Part shown: positions 42,148 through 48,857 of the stretch, one piece after another
How the letters are laid out: every line of letters begins with the position of its first letter
Numbering within the stretch: the stretch's first letter is position 1
From: Candidatus Methanocorpusculum faecipullorum
Lineage (GTDB): Archaea; Halobacteriota; Methanomicrobia; Methanomicrobiales; Methanocorpusculaceae
Direction: 5' to 3'
Assembly (NCBI GenBank): GCA_018883755.1
Contig: JAHLFR010000041.1
Span: 1-48,857 of the forward strand
Length of the DNA: 48,857 bases
Notes under the pieces: model-generated
Databases searched by the model: none
Told to the model about the DNA's origin: nothing
What the model saw: the letters and a program-made list of their open reading frames with translations, nothing else
Translations under genes and position numbers: made by a program

Positions 42148-43977
42148 TTAGTCTTCGCCGTAGAATCCGTGGCTCTCGGTCCGCTGGCTTTTCCTGTCAA
42201 AACTCCTGCGGTCTGCACTCCAGCGATCCCCTGACCGGAATCCACTACGGCCGGTGTATCCTCTGCGGCTGCTGCCATATGATTTACGATCCCCGGACCG
42301 ATCGTTTCCGCGGAATGAACGTTCGCGTTCCTCTTCTTCACGTTCAGCTCTTGGTGTTGCAGTCTGAATCTCCAGCTCCTGACCGCGGATTGTTTTCTGA
42401 CCCATGGTCTCAAGGACAACTGCTGCATGTTCCAGGGGAACCTCGACAAACGAGTAATTGCCGTACAGATCGATTCGTCCGATACAGCTTCCAGGGATAT
42501 TGCACTCCCCCGCAAATGCACCTACAATGTCCTTTGGGCGGATCTGCTGGTTTTTTCCAAGCGTAATTCTGAACCTGACCATGCCTGGCTCAGCACCTGT
42601 ATTTTCAAAGGAACCAGGTTCTGCCTGCGGCGTACTGGAAGAGGTCTCACTACTCTCTGCCGAACCGTTTTTGCCGGTATCAAGATGCATCTTCAGAAGT
42701 GCTGCTGCAACCTCGATGCTGGTGATCTCAGAATCGTCCTCAGTCTCAAGCAGCTGCTCAACCATTGGCAGATACTTCTCAAGGTTTCCTGCAGTCATCA
42801 CTGCACGGACTTTGTCAAGGAACATCTGCATCTTCATCTCTGCAACATCATCCAGTGACGGCAGGGGCGTTTTTGCAATCTTGATCTTTGCATACCGCTG
42901 AATATCGCGGAGTTTGTAGATCTCGCGCGGTGCAACAAATGTCACCGATTTTCCGGTTCTGCCTGCACGTCCTGTTCTGCCGATTCTGTGCACATAGTAC
43001 TCAACATCCTGCGGAACGTCGTAGTTGAACACCATATCAACGTCATCAACATCGATGCCGCGGGCTGCAACGTCCGTCGCAATCAACACATCAATAGACC
43101 CACCGCGGAAACGCGCCATCACCCGATCGCGCTGCATCTGTTTCATATCACCATGCAGTGCTTCCACGAAATATCCGCGCGCAGACAGGCGTGCCATCAG
43201 ATCGTCAACCGTTCGTTTTGTATTACAGAAGACCAGTGCCAGCTCCGGGTTGTTCATATCCAGCAACCGGCAAAGTGCCTCAAGCTTATCACGTTCGCGG
43301 ACCTCAATGTAGGTCTGCTCAATCTGCGGCACCGTCAGTTCGCGGCGTGTAATCTTCACAAACTGTGGATCATGCTGGAATCTGCGCGTAATGTCCAGAA
43401 TCGGCGCAGGCATTGTTGCTGAAAACAGAATCGTCTGACGATCTTCTGGAGTGTGCTGGAAAATATTCTCGATATCCTCGCGGAAACCCATGTCCAGCAT
43501 CTGATCTGCTTCATCAAGCACGAACATCCGGACCGAATCAAGATTCAGTGTGCCGCGTTCAAGGTGATCAATAACCCTTCCGGGTGTTCCGATTACCACC
43601 TGAACAGAACCGCGAAGCACCTTCAGCTGGCGCTCGATCGGTTGTCCGCCATAGATGGGAACCACACTCAGTCCCTGTTTGTATTTCATCAGCCGGGAAA
43701 ACTCCTCGGCCGTCTGTATTGCAAGTTCCCTGGTTGGTGAGAGCACTAACGCCTGCACCGCTTTGTTATTTGGATCAAGCCCCTCGATAATTGGAATCCC
43801 GAACGCCGCCGTTTTCCCCGTACCCGTCTGAGCCTGCCCTGTCACATCGTGCCCCTCAAGGATCTGCGGAATCGCCATTGTCTGGATAGGTGTCGGCTCC
43901 TCAAATCCCATGTCCTCAATTGCCCGAAGAAGCTCTTCAGAAATTGCGAACTCTGCGAATGTCTTCGTATCCTCCAT
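42148..43977 (-). CDS. deaD: DEAD-box RNA helicase with DbpA-like RNA-binding domain
   Basis: About 609 residues. The core has the Q motif (FAISEELLRAIEDMGFEEPTPIQ), GQAQTGTGKTAAF, VLDEADQMLDMGF, FSATMP and HRIGRTGRAGRTG. Residues about 465-545 form a DbpA/CsdA-type RRM (VRFRITLGKNQQIRPKDIVGAFAGECNIPGSCIGRIDLYGNYSFVEVP). The end is an Arg/Gly/Ser-rich tail (RSFRGNDRSGDRKSYGSSRR...). The role is probably ribosome assembly or RNA unwinding in the cold. ATG 43977 is selected; a TATA box CTATATATCC lies at 44010-44001, so the mRNA is nearly leaderless. The frame extends upstream to 44040 without support. Confidence 0.93.
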   Translation of the reverse strand: MEDTKTFAEFAISEELLRAIEDMGFEEPTPIQTMAIPQILEGHDVTGQAQTGTGKTAAFGIPIIEGLDPNNKAVQALVLSPTRELAIQTAEEFSRLMKYKQGLSVVPIYGGQPIERQLKVLRGSVQVVIGTPGRVIDHLERGTLNLDSVRMFVLDEADQMLDMGFREDIENIFQHTPEDRQTILFSATMPAPILDITRRFQHDPQFVKITRRELTVPQIEQTYIEVRERDKLEALCRLLDMNNPELALVFCNTKRTVDDLMARLSARGYFVEALHGDMKQMQRDRVMARFRGGSIDVLIATDVAARGIDVDDVDMVFNYDVPQDVEYYVHRIGRTGRAGRTGKSVTFVAPREIYKLRDIQRYAKIKIAKTPLPSLDDVAEMKMQMFLDKVRAVMTAGNLEKYLPMVEQLLETEDDSEITSIEVAAALLKMHLDTGKNGSAESSETSSSTPQAEPGSFENTGAEPGMVRFRITLGKNQQIRPKDIVGAFAGECNIPGSCIGRIDLYGNYSFVEVPLEHAAVVLETMGQKTIRGQELEIQTATPRAEREEEERERSFRGNDRSGDRKSYGSSRRGYTGRSGFRSGDRWSADRRSFDRKSQRTESHGFYGED

Positions 43978-44081
43978 TCTCAATAATATAGGAGGGCTGA
44001 GGATATATAGTAACCCAGAAATTGGAATAATCCTTCTCAAAGATTCAGGTGTTGGTCTCCTCTTTTGCGAACCTATTGTCA

Positions 44082-44097
44082 GGGTTTTTCAAAACCC
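44082..44097. repeat. Short inverted repeat GGGTTTT/AAAACCC
   Basis: A 16-base inverted repeat lies between the divergent helicase and DUF362 genes, just upstream of an AATATTA element (44098-44104) that may be the DUF362 TATA box. It may be an operator or a chance AT-flanked palindrome. Confidence 0.3.
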
Positions 44098-44136
44098 AAT
44101 ATTAGAAATAGCAATCCTGACGAATGAGATTATTAT

Positions 44137-45240
44137 ATGGAGGATGTCTACATTGCCAGGGCAGGCGCACTTTCTGCTAAGCGCAACACCGAAAGTAAAA
44201 TTCAGGCTCTCTGTACCGCAGCAGGTCTTGAGACTATGGTTTCAGAGGGAGATCTTACCGCAATCAAAGTGCACTTTGGTGAGCGTGGAAACGATGCATT
44301 CGTTAATGCCCTGCATGTTGCAGGTGTTATTCACAGGGTAAAAGAGATCGGAGCAAAACCGTTTCTGACCGACACAAACACTCTGTATCTGGGGGGACGC
44401 AGAAATGCGGTAGATCACATTATGACTGCACTTTCTCATGGATTCTGTTTTCCAGTGACAGAGTGTCCGGTAATTATTGCCGACGGTCTCAAAGGAACAA
44501 ATTCCAGAGATGTTGAGGTGTATGGAAAACACTTCGATTCTGTGAAAATTGCAGCAGATATTGTTGCCGCTGACAGCATGGTTGTGGTTTCCCACTTTAA
44601 AGGTCATGAGGTTGCAGGATTTGGTGGAGCTCTCAAAAATCTTGGAATGGGTTGTGCTTCAAGTGAGGGGAAACGTGAACAGCATACAACTCGTCCGTTC
44701 CTCAAGAAAGACTCCTGTATCACCTGTGGGGCTTGTATTAATGCATGCCCTGAGTTTTGTATTAGTCTCGGTGGAAAAGAGATTGTTATCGATCTTGAAC
44801 ACTGTATCGGCTGCTTGATGTGCATGAACACCTGTCCGAAACATGCAATTGACATTGACTGGAAGGATGATGGGGTCGTGTTTGTGGAAAGGATGATTGA
44901 GTACGCTACAGGAGCTGTTGCAAATAAGACTGGAAAGGCATTCTACATTAACTTCCTGACAAACATTACTCCGCACTGTGACTGTACACCATGGAATGAT
45001 ATTCCGTTCGTGCCGGATATCGGCATTCTTGCATCCCGCGATCCGGTTGCACTGGATAAGGCCTGTTATGATCTGGTCAACAATGCTGAAGGTGTTTTTG
45101 GAAGTCTTCTGCCTGATCACCATCGAGAAGGTGAGGAGAAGTTCACACGTGTATGGCCAGGAACACAGCCAGAGCTCCAGTTCACGTATGCGGAAGAGAT
45201 GGGGCTTGGCCGAGCGGAATACCGGTTAAAAGAGATTTAA
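44137..45240 (+). CDS. DUF362 protein with two 4Fe-4S motifs
   Basis: A 367-residue protein. The N-terminal DUF362 domain includes AIKVHFGERGNDAFVNALHVAGVIHRVKEIGAKPFLTDTNTLYLGGRRNAVDH and VVSHFKGHEVAGFGGALKNLGMGCASSEGKREQH. The middle holds ferredoxin motifs CITCGACINACPEFC and CIGCLMCMNTCP, then a domain ending in ASRDPVALDKACYDLVN. Members are iron-sulfur proteins of unknown redox function in methanogens. It is read alone. ATG 44137 gives the family start VYIARA. Confidence 0.9.
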   Translation: MEDVYIARAGALSAKRNTESKIQALCTAAGLETMVSEGDLTAIKVHFGERGNDAFVNALHVAGVIHRVKEIGAKPFLTDTNTLYLGGRRNAVDHIMTALSHGFCFPVTECPVIIADGLKGTNSRDVEVYGKHFDSVKIAADIVAADSMVVVSHFKGHEVAGFGGALKNLGMGCASSEGKREQHTTRPFLKKDSCITCGACINACPEFCISLGGKEIVIDLEHCIGCLMCMNTCPKHAIDIDWKDDGVVFVERMIEYATGAVANKTGKAFYINFLTNITPHCDCTPWNDIPFVPDIGILASRDPVALDKACYDLVNNAEGVFGSLLPDHHREGEEKFTRVWPGTQPELQFTYAEEMGLGRAEYRLKEI

Positions 45241-45336
45241 GGTCTCTCTTTAACATCCGATTATTTTTGGTATCTTCTGATTTTTGTAAACCTTCTTGGT
45301 GGATGTAAAGTCTATTCGACGAACATCCTTATTGCA

Positions 45337-45360
45337 GAGTGTACTCTAACATGTACACTC
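45337..45360 (+). promoter_or_regulatory. Perfect 8-bp inverted repeat directly before the DUF92 gene
   Basis: GAGTGTAC (45337-45344) and GTACACTC (45353-45360) are perfect inverted arms with spacer TCTAACAT. The right arm ends one base before ATG 45362. As DNA it could be a repressor operator at the transcription start; as RNA a hairpin that hides the start codon. A weaker inverted repeat (GGATGT/ACATCC, 45301-45328) precedes it. Confidence 0.45.
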
Positions 45361-45361
45361 A

Positions 45362-46579
45362 ATGGAGTTCAAACCGCGCTTGGTCGCAATGCCGCTTGTG
45401 GTAACACTGCTGATGCTCATAGCGCCGGTTATCAACCCCTATATCGTTGGAATAGTGGTCATCCTTCTGTCCATTATTCTCTATACCATTCACAAAACCC
45501 ATTATCTTGCAATTTCTGTTGCAATTCTTGCCCTGCTGTATGGTATTGGTTTCATCCCTGTCATTGCCTTCCTTGGTCCTCTAATGATGATGGTGTGGGG
45601 AGAATATCTTGCCCGCGTGCTGCGGGACTACTCGCCGGAAACACTGGCGTTTGCCATAGGTGCGGTTCTTGGTATTGTTGCAACCATGTTCCGCTGTATG
45701 GAGATAGATAGCCTGGTTGCGATCATTGCCGTTGTTGTACTGCTCATGTTGCGTAGCATCCTTGTCGATCGCGAGGATGCAGGGATGATCGGGCTTTTAG
45801 GTGTGGCAATGACCATCACCCTGTTCTTTGATCTGGAGTTCACGTATGATGCAACGATGCTTGCTCTAGCCGTTGTTGTCTGTGCAGGGTTTGCCTACTT
45901 TGCCTACCGGGCAAAAACAGTTGATGCAAGCGGCGTTTTTGCAGCGGTTCTGTTTGGCATTATCTTGATTACGTTTGCAGGTGTGCCCTGGTTCCTTGTG
46001 GTTATCAGTTTTTTCATTCTGGGATCCTTCTTTACCAAATACCGGTATGCGGAAAAGGTCTTCCTCGGCGTTGAGCAGGAGAAAAGTGGTCGCCGTGGTT
46101 ACATGAACGCATTTGCCAATGCGCTTGTGGGCGTTGCCGGTGCAATTCTCTTCGGCCTCACCGGAAATGAGATATTTACGGCACTCTTTCTTGGATGTAT
46201 TGCAACCGCAACTGCTGATACCCTTGCCAGTGAGATCGGTGTTACAGGAGGGACTCCGTATCTGATCACAACCCTGCGGCCAGTACCTGCCGGGACGAAT
46301 GGAGGGGTAACGGTTCTCGGTGAGCTTGCCTGTCTGTTTGGTGCACTCATTATCTGTGGCATTGCATTCCTGCTGGAAGTTGCCCCCTGGTATGTGTGTC
46401 TGATAGGTATAGCTGCCGGAGTTTTCGGTACCAATATGGATAGTTTGATCGGTGCCCTGATTGAAAACAAAGGTGTTATCGGTAATTCGGGAACAAACCT
46501 GCTTGCAACACTTTCCGGTGGTTTGTTTGCCATGGTCGTTTACTGGATCTGTACGACAGCAGCTACTCTTCTTCTCTGA
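45362..46579 (+). CDS. DUF92 membrane protein
   Basis: A 405-residue membrane protein with about ten helices. The N-terminal half is several short hydrophobic helices; the C-terminal half is the DUF92 domain (DASGVFAAVLFGIILITFAG, FTKYRYAEK, RRGYMNAFANALVGVAGAILFGLTGNEIFTALFLGCIATATADTLASEIG and VPAGTNGGVTVLGELACLFGA). DUF92 includes plant VTE6 phytyl-phosphate kinase, so a role in isoprenoid or lipid alcohol phosphate metabolism is plausible for archaea. This is inferred by family. It is read alone. Confidence 0.88.
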   Translation: MEFKPRLVAMPLVVTLLMLIAPVINPYIVGIVVILLSIILYTIHKTHYLAISVAILALLYGIGFIPVIAFLGPLMMMVWGEYLARVLRDYSPETLAFAIGAVLGIVATMFRCMEIDSLVAIIAVVVLLMLRSILVDREDAGMIGLLGVAMTITLFFDLEFTYDATMLALAVVVCAGFAYFAYRAKTVDASGVFAAVLFGIILITFAGVPWFLVVISFFILGSFFTKYRYAEKVFLGVEQEKSGRRGYMNAFANALVGVAGAILFGLTGNEIFTALFLGCIATATADTLASEIGVTGGTPYLITTLRPVPAGTNGGVTVLGELACLFGALIICGIAFLLEVAPWYVCLIGIAAGVFGTNMDSLIGALIENKGVIGNSGTNLLATLSGGLFAMVVYWICTTAATLLL

Positions 46580-46598
46580 TATTTTTGAGCGGTGTAAT

Positions 46599-46644
46599 CC
46601 AGTATCGTGCAGGTTATTTTGGGATACTGGTTTTTCCAAAACCA
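46599..46644 (+). terminator. Overlapping hairpins after the DUF92 gene
   Basis: CCAGTATC (46599-46606) pairs with GATACTGG (46623-46630), and TGGTTTT (46628-46634) pairs with AAAACCA (46638-46644). The two hairpins share three bases, so both cannot be complete at once. They probably end DUF92 transcription. A TATA-like CTTATATC (46662-46669) follows, likely the promoter of the ACT gene. Confidence 0.45.
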
Positions 46645-46782
46645 TACTGTCTTCTAACCATCTTATATCACTGGGAAAACAGTTGTCCACTTAGCATCTG
46701 ATTTTGGAGTTGTGGTTCATCTCCGCTGACAAACCCCACATTAAAATGGATGGGTGACGGATTATTATTGGGATTAGATACG

Positions 46783-47286
46783 GTGCAGATATCACTACGA
46801 CTTGAACTCAATGACAAACCGGGTCAGCTCCTTGCGGCAATTAAGCCGGTTTCCGACAGCGGTGCGAATATTATCTCTATTATGCACCAGCGCGGTGCAG
46901 AAGCGAGCAACGGAACCCTGATCGTGGACATTGTAGTCTCACTCCCCCAAAGCCGTCTCGATCAGTTGAAGACGGCGCTCACTGAAAATGGCATTGAGAT
47001 CATCCGTATTGGAACAGAGCATCTGACCTGTACGAAGACGTTTATTTTAATTGGTCATATTCTGCATACAGATCTGACGGACACTGTTAACCGTATCGAT
47101 AAGGCAAATATCGCTGAAGTGACCGAGCTTCACATCATTATGCCGCACATAACCCAGCCGTCCACAGCAAAACTTACGATCAAAGCTGCGGGTGCTGCCG
47201 AGATGGAGCAGGCGTTTGAGATTCTGATGAAGATTGCTGAAGAAAAACATCTTTTGATTGTTGATGAGATGGAGGATGAGCCATGA
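46783..47286 (+). CDS. ACT-domain amino-acid-binding protein
   Basis: About 167 residues with a clear ACT domain at the start (VQISLRLELNDKPGQLLAAIKPVSDSGANIISIMHQRGAEASNGTLIVDIVVSLP) and a second regulatory half (TKTFILIGHILHTDLTDTVNRID). It likely binds an amino acid such as threonine and regulates or assists homoserine dehydrogenase, whose ATG overlaps its stop (ATGA). I prefer GTG 46783, where the ACT fold begins; an in-frame ATG at 46750 lies only some 85 bases after the TATA-like element and adds 11 residues, so the start is uncertain. Confidence 0.82.
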   Translation: MQISLRLELNDKPGQLLAAIKPVSDSGANIISIMHQRGAEASNGTLIVDIVVSLPQSRLDQLKTALTENGIEIIRIGTEHLTCTKTFILIGHILHTDLTDTVNRIDKANIAEVTELHIIMPHITQPSTAKLTIKAAGAAEMEQAFEILMKIAEEKHLLIVDEMEDEP

Positions 47287-48281
47287 CCCCCATGAAAGTT
47301 GCTCTTCTTGGCCTTGGGTCAGTTGGCAGAGGTGTTGCCCAGGTTCTTTCAAACCCATCCTACGGATTTGTGATAACTGCTGCAGCCGACTCAAAAAGCG
47401 GTGTTGTTGCTGAGCAGGGGACATCCCTTAATATGGATGATGTGTTTTCCCGCAAAGCTGCGACCGGCAAATGCGGGGATGCTGCATGGACCGCAGACCG
47501 GATTGTTAAAGAGGCTGAGTATGATATTCTTGTTGAGGTTACGCCAACCAATGCACAGACCGGTGAGCCGGCCCTGTCCAATATCCGTGCTGCACTACAA
47601 CGGGGGAAACATGTTGTAACCTCAAATAAAGGGCCGGTCTCTATCGCTTACCCGGAGCTTTCCCGGCTTGCGGCAGAACATAATGTGGCATTTCTTTTTG
47701 AGGGAACCGTTGCAGGGGCAGTTCCCATTATCAACGGTCTCACACACGGTCTTGCAGGAAACAAAGTCCATCAGCTGTTCGGCATCTTAAACGGTACCTG
47801 CAATTACGTTCTTACAAGAATGGAAGAAGAGGGTCTTACTTATTCCCAGGCACTTGATGAGGCGCGCGATCTCGGTTATGCTGAGGCCGACCCCACGTAC
47901 GATGTGAACGGAACGGATGCTGCAATCAAACTGGTGATTCTGGCAAATGCTGTATTCAACATGGGTGTTACGCTGGATGACGTGATCCGGATCGGTATTG
48001 ACAGGCTCACACCCGATGCATTGCGCATGGCAGGTACGACCGGTCATACCATTCGGCTGATTGCCTCCATTCATCCAGATAAACGACTGCTTGAAGTATC
48101 ACCCAGGCTGATCCCCAAGGATCATCCACTGGTAGTGGAGGGTACTTTGAACTCGGTGACGGTGGAGACTGAACTTGCCGGTCCCATTACGTTCATTGGA
48201 AGAGGAGCGGGATCTGTTGAGACTGCAAGTGCTGTTCTTGCAGATCTGCTTGCGGTCAAGGAGCGCTATGGTGGAGCATAA
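47283..48281 (+). CDS. hom: Homoserine dehydrogenase
   Basis: A 332-residue enzyme reducing aspartate semialdehyde to homoserine for threonine and methionine. The NAD(P) motif is LGLGSVGRGVAQVL; the catalytic domain has VVTSNKGPVSIAYPEL, LFEGTVAGAVPIINGL, GILNGTCNYVLTRMEEEG and LGYAEADPTYDVNGTDAAIKLVILAN. The fused C-terminal ACT domain of bacterial enzymes is absent; the separate ACT protein upstream probably replaces it. Start ATG 47283 overlaps the ACT stop. The next gene starts within its end. Confidence 0.95.
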   Translation: MTPMKVALLGLGSVGRGVAQVLSNPSYGFVITAAADSKSGVVAEQGTSLNMDDVFSRKAATGKCGDAAWTADRIVKEAEYDILVEVTPTNAQTGEPALSNIRAALQRGKHVVTSNKGPVSIAYPELSRLAAEHNVAFLFEGTVAGAVPIINGLTHGLAGNKVHQLFGILNGTCNYVLTRMEEEGLTYSQALDEARDLGYAEADPTYDVNGTDAAIKLVILANAVFNMGVTLDDVIRIGIDRLTPDALRMAGTTGHTIRLIASIHPDKRLLEVSPRLIPKDHPLVVEGTLNSVTVETELAGPITFIGRGAGSVETASAVLADLLAVKERYGGA

Positions 48282-48857
48282 ACCTCTGAAAAAGAGTTCG
48301 CCAGACGCAAAGACAGATGCAGCCGTTCCCGGAGGAATGGTTGCGCGGCGCGGTCAGTTTCTGCAGGCAATGCGTCAGATGACGTTTGAAGCTGGTCATT
48401 TCACCACTGCTGAACTTGCGGAGGCTGCTTCTGTCCCCCGCTCAACCGCGCAGGACTGGATCAACCGGCTTCTGCGGGAAGGCTGCATTTTTACCAAGGA
48501 AGAGAAGCACGGGAGAAGCCCCGCTCGGTACGCATCACGAAGTGCAATGCCGTCCACCACCTGCCGCCGGATTTTTACAACGGTGGACGGAGATGATGTT
48601 GAAATTTTTCATGAGTGCCTGAGCAGCGGATGTGCAGGGTTCTGCGAGTTCCATCACCGAAAAGCAGGGGGTGCTGCCCTGTCTGTTACACGGGATGGTA
48701 TGCTTCTTTTGGAACGCAGTAAAATTGGGATGCCTGTTTCCGAACCGGATCTCACCAATGCGGCTGTAGGTCTTGTTTCGGTCAGGCGGGAGGGGGATAC
48801 GATCGTTCAGACGATCCGTTCCGTGTATGGCGGTCCTGCTTATTCTTTGTCATCCAT
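48268..48857 (+). CDS. Winged-helix DNA-binding protein (3' end outside window)
   Basis: The frame from ATG 48268 is open to the right edge (about 196 residues visible). Residues about 28-80 form a helix-turn-helix (GQFLQAMRQMTFEAGHFTTAELAEAASVPRSTAQDWINRLLREGCIF). A second region has cysteines and histidines (CLSSGCAGFCEFHH, about 118-131), possibly a metal site. The ATG lies 14 bases inside hom, so it is probably co-translated with the ACT-hom pair. It may regulate amino-acid genes. I do not recognise the C-terminal family. Confidence 0.8.
   Translation, partial: MVEHKPLKKSSPDAKTDAAVPGGMVARRGQFLQAMRQMTFEAGHFTTAELAEAASVPRSTAQDWINRLLREGCIFTKEEKHGRSPARYASRSAMPSTTCRRIFTTVDGDDVEIFHECLSSGCAGFCEFHHRKAGGAALSVTRDGMLLLERSKIGMPVSEPDLTNAAVGLVSVRREGDTIVQTIRSVYGGPAYSLSS

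Overview
The window is about 49 kb of densely packed archaeal chromosome, almost certainly from a methanogen of the Methanomicrobiales. A Methanocorpusculum-like genome is my best guess, but this is inferred from gene content and not proven. Supporting evidence is the archaeal ribosomal proteins (S15, S3Ae, L10e), KEOPS Pcc1, family-B DNA polymerase, archaemetzincin, diphthine synthase, UPF0146, DUF357, DUF2193 and DUF2180 proteins, archaeal TATA boxes close to start codons, and many ATGA overlaps. There is no rRNA, CRISPR array, recognisable transposon or prophage. Three tRNA genes lie on the minus strand: Thr-GGU, Leu-CAG and Thr-CGU.

Region 1 (1-5,475) is a minus-strand accessory region. 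It holds a translationally chained metalloid-type cassette: an ArsD-like protein, ArsR, an untracked 41-residue CCCC microprotein, a CSCS-motif permease, then a DUF5714 protein. Next to it is a polar amino-acid ABC transporter whose binding protein has its two sequence halves in swapped order, i.e. a circular permutation. The promoters of the two operons share a 10-bp word inside dyad-symmetric sites.

Region 2 (5,571-11,093) has tRNA-Thr, an HI0933-type flavoprotein, and the translation/information cluster rps15 - DHH nuclease - pcc1 - rps3ae, preceded by a long structured leader. A ferredoxin-nitroreductase and tRNA-Leu follow.

Region 3 (11,176-16,278) is envelope-related and odd. Two tandem UPF0104 flippase-like membrane proteins are followed by an FkbM methyltransferase that appears to begin at a CTG codon overlapping the upstream stop. 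Then come UPF0146 and, divergently, archaemetzincin coupled to a solitary Cas1-like protein lacking two of its catalytic residues.

Region 4 (16,532-24,902) has a YchF-like GTPase, a small unknown protein, an AGCS alanine/glycine symporter, a metallo-beta-lactamase protein with a cysteine-rich insert, ATP-dependent DNA ligase, an RND/MMPL exporter and tRNA-Thr.

Region 5 (24,989-34,164) has DUF3467, a solitary Cas4-like protein with degraded nuclease motifs, a DtxR-FeoA fusion overlapping feoB (ferrous iron uptake), dphB broken by a 2-nt frameshift, a duplicated DUF357 protein, DUF2193/DUF2180, an aquaporin, and an ABC permease/ATPase pair without a binding protein.

Region 6 (34,219-48,857) is mostly housekeeping: L10e, two-subunit class I fumarase, dCTP deaminase, malate dehydrogenase overlapping DNA polymerase B, glutamine synthetase, a DEAD-box helicase with a DbpA-like RNA-binding tail, a DUF362 ferredoxin protein, a DUF92 membrane protein, and a coupled ACT protein - homoserine dehydrogenase - winged-helix gene set that runs off the end. 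Fumarase and malate dehydrogenase fit the partial TCA pathway of methanogens.
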